Part shown: one piece after another, positions 7,255 to 16,749 of the stretch
Layout: each line of letters opens with the position of its first letter
Numbering within the stretch: the stretch's first letter is position 1
Assembly (NCBI RefSeq): GCF_009299835.1
Contig: NZ_VKCZ01000021.1
Span: 326,627 to 390,626 of the forward strand
Reading direction: 5' to 3'
Length of the DNA: 64,000 nt
Source: Microlunatus speluncae
GTDB taxonomy: Bacteria; Actinomycetota; Actinomycetes; Propionibacteriales; Propionibacteriaceae
Translations under genes and position numbers: made by a program
The notes under the pieces: model-generated
The model's input: the letters and a program-made list of their open reading frames with translations, nothing else
Database searches by the model: none
What the model was told of the DNA's origin: nothing

Positions 7255-8589
7255 TCAGACGCAGGCGTCCTCCAGCTCCCGCTCCGCCGCCACCACGACG
7301 ACCGGCTCGACCGGCGCCTCGGCGGTCTCGGTCGCGGTGTCCAGCGGGTGGGCGATCTCGTCGGTGGTCATCCGGGCGGCGATGATCGCGACCAGCCCGA
7401 TCAGCAGCGGCACGGCGCCGACGATCAGGAAGGTGACCGGCAGGCCGAGCAGCTGACCGGCCGGACCGGCGATCGCCATCGACAGCGGCATGAACGCCAG
7501 CGAGACGAAGAAGTCCAGGCTGGACACCCGACCCAGCATGTGCGACGGCACCCGGCGCTGCAGCAGCGTCCCCCAGATCACCACGCCACCGTTGAACATC
7601 GCGCCGACGACGAACGCGGCGATCACCATCAGCCAGATCTGATCGGTCACCCCGAACACGATCAGCGGCACGCAGCCGACCGCCCAGAGCGAGACCATCA
7701 CGGTCAGGTAGCGACGCGGCAGCTTCAGTGAGGCGACGACCAGGGAGCCGACCGCGCCGCCGATGCCGAAGGCGGCCAGCACGATCGCGTGCTCCTGCGG
7801 CCCGCCGCCGGCCTGGTCCTTGATCGCGAACGGGACCAGCACCTCGAACGGGCCGATCATGACCAAGATCATCAGCGAGGCGAAGACCAGCGTGCCGAGC
7901 AGCCAGGGCGTCCGGCCCATGTAGCTGAAGCCGTCCCGGACGTCGAGCAACAGGGCCACGGCCGGGTGCCGGCCATCGGCGGCCGGCTCGCCCTGCACCG
8001 GCAGGTCAGGGATGCGGATGATGCAGAGCACGGCGGCGACGCCGCTCAGCGCGGTCACCAGCAGGGCGGTGCCGGGTGAGGTGACGGCGATCAGCGCGCT
8101 GGCCGCGGCCGGCCCGGCGGCCTGGGCCAGCACCGGCCGGGTCATCCCCTCGAAGCCGTTGGCGGCCAGCAGTTGATCTTGGGGCAGCACGGTCGGCAGC
8201 AGCGCGGAGTAGGCCGGGTAGTACATGCCGCCCATCACGCCGCCGATGAACGCGACCAGGGCCAACTGCCAGACCTGCAGCATGCCGCTGATCGCCAGCA
8301 ACGCGACGATGCCGACGGTGACGGCCCGGGTCGCCTCGACCACCAGCAGGATCCGCCGCTGCGGGATCCGGTCGGCCAGCGCGCCGCCGAGCAGCGTGGT
8401 CAGCAACATGCCGACGGCCGCGGCGCCGGCGACCAGGGAGAGATCCGCCGCGCCGCCGCCGAGCGCGATGATCTGCCAGACCAGGGACACCATCCAGATG
8501 CCCGAACCGATCAGGGACGAAACGAGAGCCGCCGCCAGCCAGCGATAGGCCGGGGTGGTCAGGGGCCGGAGTGCCCGTGGAACCTGCAT
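7255..8589 (-). CDS. MFS transporter
   Basis: A 444-residue protein with about twelve membrane segments and the MFS loop-2/3 motif in GGALADRIPQRRILLVVE. Its closest general resemblance is to the enterobactin-exporter/multidrug type (long helical pairs, RVSSLDFFVSLAFMPLS). The last 35 residues are an acidic/Ala-Val tail. The ATG is supported by AAGGAG about six bases upstream. It diverges from the secreted C39-like gene; both may answer to signals in the 232-bp gap, where no clear operator was found. Confidence 0.88.
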   Translation of the reverse strand: MQVPRALRPLTTPAYRWLAAALVSSLIGSGIWMVSLVWQIIALGGGAADLSLVAGAAAVGMLLTTLLGGALADRIPQRRILLVVEATRAVTVGIVALLAISGMLQVWQLALVAFIGGVMGGMYYPAYSALLPTVLPQDQLLAANGFEGMTRPVLAQAAGPAAASALIAVTSPGTALLVTALSGVAAVLCIIRIPDLPVQGEPAADGRHPAVALLLDVRDGFSYMGRTPWLLGTLVFASLMILVMIGPFEVLVPFAIKDQAGGGPQEHAIVLAAFGIGGAVGSLVVASLKLPRRYLTVMVSLWAVGCVPLIVFGVTDQIWLMVIAAFVVGAMFNGGVVIWGTLLQRRVPSHMLGRVSSLDFFVSLAFMPLSMAIAGPAGQLLGLPVTFLIVGAVPLLIGLVAIIAARMTTDEIAHPLDTATETAEAPVEPVVVVAAERELEDACV

Positions 8590-8821
8590 GATCGTTCTCC
8601 TTCACCGATGGCCGCCCCGGTTGGCTGCGGCTTCACTCCTCGTACGGAGTCGAGCTGCGAATCTCGACACCTTCTTTGACCGGAGTCGGCAGAAAAACTC
8701 ATCGGGCTTTCCAGTAGCAATTTGCAATCAGTCTTCCGGGGATGCGGAAGGCTTGACGCGAGGGCCCGGCCGGGGTGATGGTCGCGGTAGGAAATTCGCA
8801 CCGTCGCGAGGATGTGGGGAA

Positions 8822-10123
8822 ATGATGCGCATTCGGGGTCGTCTGCTTCCGCTGATCATGGGCATCGTCGTGGCACTGCTGGTGCTGCCCGCCACGCCCG
8901 TCGCCGCCGCTCCGGTCGAGCCGGCCGCCATCACGCTGCATCGCTGGGACAGCCAGCGCGAGTTTCTCCGCGGCACCTGGGACAACCTGCGGCCGAGTCG
9001 GGACGGGTCGATCGAGGTCCGCTCCGGCGCGCGGACCGCGGCCTACGCCGATCCGTTCGGGTCCGGCGCTTCGAGGACGTACGACATCGGCAGCTGGACC
9101 TCGCCGGTGGTCGAGCTCGGCTATGCCGGGGACGAGGCGATCGCCTCCTGGAACGCGCGGACGCCGACCGGCACGTTCGTCGAGACGACGTTCCGCGGCC
9201 GCAAGCTCGACGGCCAGTGGACGAAGTGGTACGTGCTCGGCCGGTGGACCTCGGGCGCCGACTTCGCCGCCGGCGACATCCACCGGACCTCGCTGAACGG
9301 CCAGAACGACACCGACGCCGCGATCTTCACCGACACCTTCTCGGTCCGCTCCGGTAAGGAGATCGGCGCCTATCAGGTGCGGGCCACCCTGTATCGGCCG
9401 CGGGGCACGGCGGTCACGCCGCGGCTGGACGCGTTGACCGTGATGAGCAACGAATTCATCGGCGGCTACGACCGGCCGACCAGTGCCTTCACCCTGGGCC
9501 GGCAGGTCGAGCTGGCGGTGCCGCGGTTCTCCCAGAACATCCACCGTGGTGAGTATCCGGAGTTCGGCGGCGGCGGCCAGGTCTGGTGCTCACCGACCTC
9601 GACCTCGATGGTGCAGTACTCCTGGGGTGATGATCATCGGGTGCCGGACTCGGAGCTGGCTCCGATCGTGGCGCCGAACGGTGATCCGCAGGTCCCGTAC
9701 GCGGCGATCAACACCTGGGACTACGCCTACGAGGGCGCTGGGAACTGGCCGTTCAACGCCGCCTACGCGCACCGGTTCGGCCTGGACACCTTCGTCACCC
9801 GGCTGCGCTCACTGGCCGAGGCCGAGCAGTTCATCGAAGCGGGCATCCCGGTGATCACCTCACTGTCCTGGGACCTCGAGGAGATGCCCGAGGCCGGCTA
9901 CGACACCGACGGGCACCTGATGGTGATCATCGGCTTCACCGCCGCCGGCGATCCGATCCTCAACGACCCGGCGTCGAACAGCAACGAGGCCGTACGCAAC
10001 ATCTACACCCGGAAGAACTTCGAACGGGTCTGGCAGGACTCCACCGACGGCGTCGTCTACATCTACCACCCCGCCGACGTCCCGCTGCCCAGCCCGCAGC
10101 CGGACGCCACGCCGAACTGGTGA
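8822..10123 (+). CDS. Secreted C39-like cysteine peptidase family protein
   Basis: A 433-residue protein with a signal peptide (LLPLIMGIVVALLVLPATPVAAA). A beta-rich N-terminal domain (about 35-215) is followed by a C39_2-like peptidase domain: GGQVWCSPTS with Cys256, DGHLMVIIGF with His365 and ILNDPAS with Asp382 form the expected triad. In bacteriocin processing C39 cleaves Gly-Gly leaders; this soluble secreted type has no known substrate. ATGs at 8822 and 8825 are equally plausible: GAGGA and GGGGA lie just upstream. Confidence 0.85.
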   Translation: MMRIRGRLLPLIMGIVVALLVLPATPVAAAPVEPAAITLHRWDSQREFLRGTWDNLRPSRDGSIEVRSGARTAAYADPFGSGASRTYDIGSWTSPVVELGYAGDEAIASWNARTPTGTFVETTFRGRKLDGQWTKWYVLGRWTSGADFAAGDIHRTSLNGQNDTDAAIFTDTFSVRSGKEIGAYQVRATLYRPRGTAVTPRLDALTVMSNEFIGGYDRPTSAFTLGRQVELAVPRFSQNIHRGEYPEFGGGGQVWCSPTSTSMVQYSWGDDHRVPDSELAPIVAPNGDPQVPYAAINTWDYAYEGAGNWPFNAAYAHRFGLDTFVTRLRSLAEAEQFIEAGIPVITSLSWDLEEMPEAGYDTDGHLMVIIGFTAAGDPILNDPASNSNEAVRNIYTRKNFERVWQDSTDGVVYIYHPADVPLPSPQPDATPNW

Positions 10124-10146
10124 TCGAGGTCTCGTCCGACCCGTCT

Positions 10147-10173
10147 GATACAGAATCTTATTCACTGTATGAT
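10147..10173 (+). promoter_or_regulatory. Operator and -10 of the TetR/monooxygenase operon
   Basis: ATACAG (10148-10153) and CTGTAT (10165-10170) are inverted copies 11 bp apart. They overlap a strong -10, TATGAT (10168-10173), which places the start of transcription about one base from the ATG at 10182. The mRNA would be leaderless and a repressor bound here would block RNA polymerase directly. Autoregulation by the TetR protein is inferred. Confidence 0.65.
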
Positions 10174-10181
10174 CCTGTCTC

Positions 10182-10964
10182 ATGACCGACGAGGCCCGCC
10201 TGGCCGCAGCCGTCCTGCGCGCCGCGAGTGAGGCAGGCCGGACCACCTCGTCGCTGTCCCTGTCCGAGATCGCGGCTGCCGCCGGGATCTCCCGGGCCAC
10301 CCTGGTCCGCCGGGTCGGCGGCCGGGCCGAGGTCGATGCCCTGCTCGCCCGCCACGGGGTGCCGCGACCGGACCTGCCCGACCGGGTGATCACCGCGGCG
10401 GCCATGATCATCGCGACCGAGGGAGTCGCCGCCCTCACCCTCGAGCGCGTCGCCGGCGCGGCCGGCTGCACCGTCCCGACCGTGTACGAACGCCTCGGCG
10501 GCCGCGACCAGGTGCTGATCGCCGTCTTCCGGCGGCACGCCGTCCTGCCCCAGCTCGCGCCGCTGCTGCGCTCCACCCCGGATGGTCTCGGACCGACGGT
10601 GCGGCGGATCTACGGCGAGCTACTGCAACTCGGCTACGACGATTCGGTCGTCACCACCGCGTTGATGATCGACGCGCTCGGCCGCCCCGACTCGGCGCTG
10701 GCCACCCACCTACGGGATCGCTACCTGCCGGAGGCCAACCGGGCGGTGGCCGGCTTCCTCACCGAGCTGATCGACGCCGGTCAGCTCCGGCCGCTGCCGC
10801 TACCCAGCCTGCTCGCCCTGTTCTTCGGTCCGGTCCAGTTCTGTCTGGAGACCGGGCTGATCACCGGCCGACCCGAGCCGGCCGAGCTGAGCCGGCTGAC
10901 CGACGACCTCGCCGATGCCTTCGTCCGCGGCGTCGGCGTGGAACCAGCCGCCGGGCGATCATGA
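10182..10964 (+). CDS. TetR-family regulator with two HTH units
   Basis: A 260-residue protein. Residues 27-47 (LSLSEIAAAAGISRATLVRRV) and 86-106 (LTLERVAGAAGCTVPTVYERL) each look like a TetR DNA-recognition helix-turn-helix, each preceded by a helix of the right type. Usual family members have one such unit and about 200 residues. The rest is an alpha-helical ligand and dimer domain. It is followed 10 bp later by an FAD monooxygenase, so it probably senses that enzyme's aromatic substrate or product. Confidence 0.85.
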   Translation: MTDEARLAAAVLRAASEAGRTTSSLSLSEIAAAAGISRATLVRRVGGRAEVDALLARHGVPRPDLPDRVITAAAMIIATEGVAALTLERVAGAAGCTVPTVYERLGGRDQVLIAVFRRHAVLPQLAPLLRSTPDGLGPTVRRIYGELLQLGYDDSVVTTALMIDALGRPDSALATHLRDRYLPEANRAVAGFLTELIDAGQLRPLPLPSLLALFFGPVQFCLETGLITGRPEPAELSRLTDDLADAFVRGVGVEPAAGRS

Positions 10965-10974
10965 AGGAGGACCA

Positions 10975-12564
10975 GTGACCGACCACGTCCCGGTGTTGAT
11001 CATCGGCGCCGGCCCGACCGGCCTCAGCCTCGCCGTCGCCCTGCGCTGCCACGGGGTCGACTGCCTGGTGGTCGAGCGGGCCGACCGGCCGCACCGGCAG
11101 TCCCGCGGCAAGGGCCTGCAGCCCAGGAGCCTCGAAGTGTTCCGCGACCTCAGGGTGATCGAGGAGATCCTCCACGCGGGCGAGCATCGGCAACGGGTCC
11201 GGCTGTTCAAGGACCGGCGCGCGGTGGCCGATCTTGCCGTCGGGCTCGCCGAGCCGGGCCCGGACATCGCCTTTCCCAACATCGTCATGCTGCCGCAGTG
11301 GCGGACCTGCGACATCCTGGAGCGCCGGCTGACCGGGCTCGGCGGCCGCGTCGAGCGTGGACTGACGCTGACCGCGCTGACCCAGGACCACGACCGCGTC
11401 ACCGCGACCCTGACCGATGATCAAGAGATCCGGGTGGTGACGGCGGACTACCTGATCGGCTGCGACGGCGGCCGGAGCACGGCCCGCCGGCTGCTGGACG
11501 TCGAATTCACCGGCCGGTCGCGACAGCGGGACCGCTATCTCCTCGGCGACGTGATCATCAACGGGCTGAGCCCACAGACCGATGATCATCAACTCGTCTC
11601 CTACGCCTGGCTGGGCCGGGACGGCTCGTTCCTCGGCCTGGCCGGCCTGCCCGGGTCCGACGGGTTCCAGATCGGCGCGAGCCTCGAGGTTGCCGACCCG
11701 GACGGGCCGGCGAGTCCGGCGGGGCGGGACGTGGCGACGCTGCAGCAGTTGCTGACCGAGCGGTCCGGCCGCCCCGAGCTGGTGATCACCGAGGCGACCT
11801 GGTTGTCCGACTTCCAGGTCAACGTGGCGATGGCCGAGGACTACCGGGTCGGCCGCTGCTTCCTCGCCGGCGATGCCGCGCACGTGCATCCGCCCACCGG
11901 CGGGCAGGGCATGAACACCGGCATCCAGGATGCGTACAACCTCGCCTGGAAGCTCGCCTACGTCCTGGCCGGCCGAGCCGGCGACGCGTTGCTGGACAGC
12001 TATCCGGCCGAGCGGATGCCGGTCGCTCGCGCCCTGCTGCAACGCAGCACCGACATCCTCGACACCATGATCACCGACAACCCGGTGACCTCGTTCCTGA
12101 TCAACCGGGTCGCGCTGCCGCTGATGTCCCGGCCGGCGATCAACCGGGCCGTGCTCAGCCGGGTGTCGCAGATCGACGTCGGCTATCCGGACAGTCCGCT
12201 GCTGCCGCCCGACGCGGGCTCAGGCCGGCGACGGGTCCGGCCCGGGCAACGAGCCCCCGGTGCGTTCGTCGTCGACGATCAGGGCCGGCAGAGCCGGCTG
12301 CACGACCTGCTCGACCGGACCCGGCACACCCTCCTGCACTGGGGCCCGGTCGAGATCGACGGGCACCTGCCGGGCTGGGTGGTGGTGTGCCGCCTTCCCG
12401 ACACCGAGCGTGAGGTGCGCCGACGATATGGCCTCCGGCGGGGCGACGCGGTGTTGATCAGGCCGGACGGCTACGTCGCCTGGCGCGGCCGGCCCGAGAA
12501 TCTCCGACCGGCGGCGCTGGTCGCCGGCGAGGCACCCGTCCCGACCGGCTCCGGCGCGGCCTGA
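10975..12564 (+). CDS. FAD-dependent aromatic monooxygenase
   Basis: A 529-residue flavoprotein hydroxylase of the PheA/TfdB-like family. It has the N-terminal dinucleotide fold IIGAGPTGLSLA, the DG motif region GCDGGRSTARR, and GDAAHVHPPTGGQGMNTGIQDA that binds the flavin ribityl chain. A thioredoxin-like C-terminal domain follows from about residue 390. These enzymes use NAD(P)H and O2 to hydroxylate aromatic rings in catabolism or antibiotic tailoring; the substrate is unknown. The GTG start follows AAGGAGGACCA. Its last 94 bp overlap the convergent pabAB gene. Confidence 0.9.
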   Translation: MTDHVPVLIIGAGPTGLSLAVALRCHGVDCLVVERADRPHRQSRGKGLQPRSLEVFRDLRVIEEILHAGEHRQRVRLFKDRRAVADLAVGLAEPGPDIAFPNIVMLPQWRTCDILERRLTGLGGRVERGLTLTALTQDHDRVTATLTDDQEIRVVTADYLIGCDGGRSTARRLLDVEFTGRSRQRDRYLLGDVIINGLSPQTDDHQLVSYAWLGRDGSFLGLAGLPGSDGFQIGASLEVADPDGPASPAGRDVATLQQLLTERSGRPELVITEATWLSDFQVNVAMAEDYRVGRCFLAGDAAHVHPPTGGQGMNTGIQDAYNLAWKLAYVLAGRAGDALLDSYPAERMPVARALLQRSTDILDTMITDNPVTSFLINRVALPLMSRPAINRAVLSRVSQIDVGYPDSPLLPPDAGSGRRRVRPGQRAPGAFVVDDQGRQSRLHDLLDRTRHTLLHWGPVEIDGHLPGWVVVCRLPDTEREVRRRYGLRRGDAVLIRPDGYVAWRGRPENLRPAALVAGEAPVPTGSGAA

Positions 12565-14576
12565 TCCCGGGCGCTGCCCCGGACCGCGGTCAGCAGCGCC
12601 GCCGACTTGAGCAGGGCTTCGGCGTATTCGTCGTCGACGTCGGAGAGCACGATCACACCGCCGCCGACGCCGATGATCAACTCGTCGGCGCGGGCCTCGA
12701 TGGTGCGGATGATCACGCTCAGGTCGGCGGCGCCGGAGTAGCTGAAGTAGCCGAGCACACCGGAGTAGAGGCCGCGCGGGGACTCCTCGACCTCGTCGAT
12801 GATCTCGCAGGTGCGGTGTTTCGGGGCTCCGGTCATCGAGCCCGGTGGCAACGCGGCGCGGACGCAACCGACGGCGTCGAGGCCCGGAGCGAGGTCGCCC
12901 TCGATGGTGCTGACCAACTGGTGCAGCGACGGATGGGTCTCCACCGCCATCAGCTCGGGCACCCGGACCGAGCCGAGCCGGCAGCTGAGCCCGAGGTCGT
13001 GCCGGAGCAGGTCGGCGATCATCAGGTTCTCGGCCCGGGTCTTGGTCTCGGTCCGCAGCCCTGTCGCTGCGGCGGCGTCGCGGGCCGGGTCGTCATGCCG
13101 GGGTGCGGTGCCCTTGATCGGCCGCGCCTGCACCCGACCATGATCATCGATCCGCAGGAACCGTTCCGGTGAGGAGCTGAGCACCGTCGCCGACGGCAGC
13201 CGCAGGAACGCCGCGTGTGGTGCGGGATTGATCCGCCGCAGCCGCCGATATAGCTCGGCATGATCACCGCGGAAGCCGATCCGGCGTCGGAAGGTCAGGT
13301 TCACCTCGTAGCTGTCGCCGCTGTGCAGGTGTTCCTGCACCCGCCGGTACGCCGAGCGATACCAATCCGGGCCGGGTTCGGTGATCACGCCCACCTCGCC
13401 GGTCCGGTCCGGCTCGCCGGCCGGCACCGTGGACTCGATCATCGTCTCGGCCCGGTCGAGCCAACCCCCGGTGCCGCCCACCGTCGCCGCATAGCAGCGC
13501 CGTTGATCATGGTCGAAAACGAAGAACCGGTCCAGCCGGCCAAACTCGGCCGCGCCACCGTTCCCGCGATCCGGATAGCCGAGATAGCCGACAAAGCCGC
13601 CGTGGAAGGGAAACGGGACCTCCGCCCGGACCGGTGCCGCGGCGATCCGGGTGGCCACCTGCTCGAGCACGTCCTCTCCCCCACCCGGCGGCAGCCCGTA
13701 GGGCTCGGCCAGCCCGTACCGTCCGGTCAGCACCTCCTCCGGCGCACCCAGGTAGGAGAACCGTGCCCCGGCTCCCGGCCGGGAGCTGTCCAGCCAGCAG
13801 ACCGGACCCCGGTCGGCGTAGTGGGCCACGAAGACGTCCTCCGGCTCCCGCCACGGGACCTCGCGGGTGTGCAGAGCTTGTTCGTTCCCTGAGCTCGTCG
13901 AAGCGTCGTCCTGAGCCTGTCGAAGGGGGCTAGGCCCGATGCTTGATCTCCCTTGCCCTTCGACAGGCTCAGGGAACGTGAGGGTGGGCCGCTCAGGAAG
14001 CGTGGACGCCGTTCGGGCGAGGTCGAGGAAGTTGATCATCAACTCCCGACCGTGGGCGGCGGCGACGGACTCCGGGTGGAACTGCACGCCGTGCAGTGGC
14101 CGGCTGCGGTGCCGTAGGCCCATGATCACGCCGTCCTCCGCGGTGGCCGTGAGCTCGAGCTCGGGCGGCAGTCGATCGACGGCCAGCGAGTGGTAACGGA
14201 CGGCCGGGAAGAGCTGCGGCAGGCCGGCGAAGACGCCACGGCCGTCGTGGCCGACGGCTCCGATCAGCCCGTGGTGCGGCCGGACCCGGCCGACCCGGGC
14301 GCCGAAGGCCAGGGCGATCAGTTGGTGCCCCAGGCAGACCCCGAGCACCGGGCGGTCCGCCTCCCTGATCTTGGTCAGCAGTCCCGGATGCGCGGCCGGA
14401 TGGCCGGGGCCGGGCGAGATCACCACCTGACTGAAACCGGACCAGTCGAGTTGATCATCGCTCCCGACGACCGTCGGCGCACACCCCGTCAGCTCACCGA
14501 TCAGGTGATACAGGTTGTAGGTGTAGGAGTCGTCGTTGTCGATCAACAACACCCGACGCCCGGTCGGCATCGACAC
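12471..14576 (-). CDS. pabAB: Aminodeoxychorismate synthase, PabA-PabB fusion
   Basis: A 701-residue fusion. Residues 1-190 are a class I glutamine amidotransferase with catalytic Cys81 (GVCLGHQ) and His167/Glu169 (FHPES). Residues from about 240 are the chorismate-binding component. PIKGT, rather than the PIAGT of anthranilate synthase, and PGSMTGAPK point to 4-amino-4-deoxychorismate for folate or an antibiotic precursor. Residues 191-238, the linker, are translated repeat sequence (FPEPVEG, LRQAQ, STSSGNEQ). The C-terminal 30 residues after the conserved end are variable and overlap the monooxygenase gene. The GTG lies one base after the mycothione reductase stop; ATG at 14570 is an alternative. 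Confidence 0.92.
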   Translation of the reverse strand: MSMPTGRRVLLIDNDDSYTYNLYHLIGELTGCAPTVVGSDDQLDWSGFSQVVISPGPGHPAAHPGLLTKIREADRPVLGVCLGHQLIALAFGARVGRVRPHHGLIGAVGHDGRGVFAGLPQLFPAVRYHSLAVDRLPPELELTATAEDGVIMGLRHRSRPLHGVQFHPESVAAAHGRELMINFLDLARTASTLPERPTLTFPEPVEGQGRSSIGPSPLRQAQDDASTSSGNEQALHTREVPWREPEDVFVAHYADRGPVCWLDSSRPGAGARFSYLGAPEEVLTGRYGLAEPYGLPPGGGEDVLEQVATRIAAAPVRAEVPFPFHGGFVGYLGYPDRGNGGAAEFGRLDRFFVFDHDQRRCYAATVGGTGGWLDRAETMIESTVPAGEPDRTGEVGVITEPGPDWYRSAYRRVQEHLHSGDSYEVNLTFRRRIGFRGDHAELYRRLRRINPAPHAAFLRLPSATVLSSSPERFLRIDDHGRVQARPIKGTAPRHDDPARDAAAATGLRTETKTRAENLMIADLLRHDLGLSCRLGSVRVPELMAVETHPSLHQLVSTIEGDLAPGLDAVGCVRAALPPGSMTGAPKHRTCEIIDEVEESPRGLYSGVLGYFSYSGAADLSVIIRTIEARADELIIGVGGGVIVLSDVDDEYAEALLKSAALLTAVRGSARDQAAPEPVGTGASPATSAAGRRFSGRPRQAT
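13863..14006 (-). repeat. Repeat A copies inside the pabAB linker
   Basis: Two full repeat-A copies in opposite orientation (13884-13903 reverse; 13958-13977 forward) and a partial copy (about 13910-13925) lie within the pabAB reading frame without breaking it. They encode the whole region between the amidotransferase and chorismate domains. This is the same sequence that elsewhere in the window is intergenic. Confidence 0.9.
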
Positions 14577-14577
14577 C

Positions 14578-15966
14578 CTAGTCGGAATCGTTCAGCGGCA
14601 GGGCCAGCAGCGCGTTCTCCACCAGCTCGGCCATGGCCGGATGAATCCAGTACTGGCCGCGCGCCATTTCGTGGGCCGGCAACCCGAAGCTCATGGCCTG
14701 GATCAGTGGCTGGATCAGCGAGGAGGCCTGCGGTCCGATCAGATGAGCACCGAGCAACTGGCCGGAGTCGGGGTCGGCGAGCAGCTTGGCGAAGTGGTCG
14801 GCGTCCTCCATCGCCCACCCGTACGCGATCGAGCCGTACTCCTGGATCGCCGTCACATAACGGATCCCCCGCTCCTCCGCCTGCTGCTCGGTCAGCCCGA
14901 CCGAGGCCACCTGCGGCTCGGAGAAGACCGCGTGCGGCACGAACCGGTGATCGGATTCGATCATCGCCTCCGGGTGCAACAGGTTGTGCTGCACCACCCG
15001 CATCTCGTGGTTGGCCACGTGCTTGAGCTGATCAGGAGAGCAGACGTCGCCGAGGGCGAAGATGCCGTCGGCCGTGGTCCGCTGATGCTCGTCGACGATC
15101 ACGTAGCCGTCGCCGTCGAGGTCGACCCCGGTCGTGTCCAGGGCCAACCGATCACCGTTCGGTGTCCGGCCGACCGCGACCAGGATCACGTCGGCCTCCA
15201 GCCGTTGCTCGACCCCGTCCTGATCGGTCGCGATCACCGCCACCCGATCATCGGGCAGCGGCTCGACCCGCCGCAGCGCGTGGTTGAGCCGGACGTCGAC
15301 GCGGCGGGAGATCAACTCGGTGAACCGCCGGGACACGTCCCGGTCCTCGTTGCGCAGCAGCGCGTCGGATCGCTGCACCACGGTCACCCGGGTGCCGTAC
15401 GCGCCGAAGATGTGCGCGAACTCGGCCGCGATGAAGCCGCCGCCGACGATGATCATGGACTCGGGCTGACGCTCCAACCGCATCACCGTGTCGGAGGTGT
15501 GCACCGTCACCTGGTCCAAGCCGGGGACGTCGGGCAGCACGGCCCGGCTTCCGGCGGCGATCACGTACCGGTCGGCGGTGATCACCTCGCCCGTCCCGGT
15601 GTCCAGCGTCAACGGAGCGACGAAGTGCGCCTCGGCCCGGAACAGCGTGATGTTGTCGCTCTCGGCCCGGTACTTCTCACCGCCGGCCGAGATTGCGTCG
15701 ATCCGGCCGAAGATCCGGTCCCGGACCTCGGACCAACGGACCCCGTCCAGGGTGAGGTCGACGCCGAGCCGGCGGGCGTGCTCGACGCTGCCGGCCAGGT
15801 CGGCGGGATAGACGAACATCTTGGTCGGGATGCAGCCGACATTGAGGCAGGTGCCGCCGTAGACCGGGTTCTTCTCCACCATCGCGATCCTCATGCCCGC
15901 GAATCTCTCGTCGGGGATCGAGTTACCGGAGCCGCTGCCGATGATGCACAGATCGAAGTGTTGCAC
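14578..15966 (-). CDS. mtr: Mycothione reductase
   Basis: A 462-residue pyridine nucleotide-disulfide oxidoreductase. It has the redox pair CLNVGC (Cys40/Cys45) after an N-terminal FAD fold, an NAD(P)H fold (IIVGGGFIAAEFAHIFGAYG), a second FAD motif (GIFALGDV) and the C-terminal IHPAMAELVENALL with the catalytic His-Glu pair. The family keeps mycothiol reduced, the low-molecular-weight thiol of Actinobacteria. It starts with GTG. pabAB begins immediately after its stop and is probably co-transcribed, though the two functions are unrelated. Confidence 0.92.
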   Translation of the reverse strand: MQHFDLCIIGSGSGNSIPDERFAGMRIAMVEKNPVYGGTCLNVGCIPTKMFVYPADLAGSVEHARRLGVDLTLDGVRWSEVRDRIFGRIDAISAGGEKYRAESDNITLFRAEAHFVAPLTLDTGTGEVITADRYVIAAGSRAVLPDVPGLDQVTVHTSDTVMRLERQPESMIIVGGGFIAAEFAHIFGAYGTRVTVVQRSDALLRNEDRDVSRRFTELISRRVDVRLNHALRRVEPLPDDRVAVIATDQDGVEQRLEADVILVAVGRTPNGDRLALDTTGVDLDGDGYVIVDEHQRTTADGIFALGDVCSPDQLKHVANHEMRVVQHNLLHPEAMIESDHRFVPHAVFSEPQVASVGLTEQQAEERGIRYVTAIQEYGSIAYGWAMEDADHFAKLLADPDSGQLLGAHLIGPQASSLIQPLIQAMSFGLPAHEMARGQYWIHPAMAELVENALLALPLNDSD

Positions 15967-16013
15967 CGTCCTATCCTGCCTGGCCGGTCGGCGAACCCGG
16001 TGCCGGAGGTCGC

Positions 16014-16733
16014 TCAGCGGACTTCGCGGTAGTGCCGCCGGGTGTCCGGATCGAACCGTTCGATGGCGTACCGCAGCGCGGTGCGGGGCATCCGCGGCGC
16101 CTGCCGGTCCAGGAACGCTCGCAGCTCAGCCTCGTCGACCCGCTTGCCGGCCTCCCGCAGCATCCAGCCGACTGCCTTGTGGATCAGGTCGTGCTCGTCG
16201 CCGAGCAGCCGCTCCGAGATCCGGTACGTGTCCGCGGTCTGCCCGGCCAGGATCAGCCCGTGGGTGGCGACCATCGCGATCCGCCGCTCCCACAACGACG
16301 CCGAGCCGGCCAACCGGTCGAGCACCCCGCGGTCGCCGTCCGGATCGAGCAACCGGCGGCCGAGGATCTGCCCGGCACTGGCGTCGACCAGGTCCCAGTT
16401 GTTCACCCACCGGGTGTCGGCCAGGTAGTGATCGGTGATCATCGCCCGCTCCGCCAGATCACCGGCCCGGGCCCGATCCGCCATGATCACCAGGCAGCTC
16501 AGCCGGTGTTCGTGGATCGGGCTGCGCAGCAGCGGCAGCCACGCCGTGGAGTCGAACACCTCCCGCCGGTAGGGCCGGACCAGCTCCCGCAGCCGACTCA
16601 GCCGCACCCCCACGAAGGTGTCACCCTCGCCGTAGCCGCCGGGCCGGACCTGGAAGAACCGGACGAATTCCGCGGCCCGGCCCGGATCCGCCTCGGCCTC
16701 GATCGCCGCAACGACCGGATGAGGATGCCCCAT
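16014..16733 (-). CDS. DNA alkylation repair (AlkD-like) protein
   Basis: About 239 residues of tandem helical (HEAT-like) repeats. AlkD-family marks include FFQVRPGGYGEGDTFVGVR near the N terminus, the WVNNWDLVDASA motif with Trp and Asp residues that contact damaged DNA, and DLIHKAVGWMLREAGKR. AlkD-type glycosylases remove bulky or charged alkylated bases. The ATG at 16733 is preferred: the upstream in-frame GTG (16751) lies inside a conserved hairpin repeat. Monocistronic, between mtr and the hairpin. Confidence 0.85.
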   Translation of the reverse strand: MGHPHPVVAAIEAEADPGRAAEFVRFFQVRPGGYGEGDTFVGVRLSRLRELVRPYRREVFDSTAWLPLLRSPIHEHRLSCLVIMADRARAGDLAERAMITDHYLADTRWVNNWDLVDASAGQILGRRLLDPDGDRGVLDRLAGSASLWERRIAMVATHGLILAGQTADTYRISERLLGDEHDLIHKAVGWMLREAGKRVDEAELRAFLDRQAPRMPRTALRYAIERFDPDTRRHYREVR

Positions 16734-16749
16734 CCCCCCAGTTTCGCCC

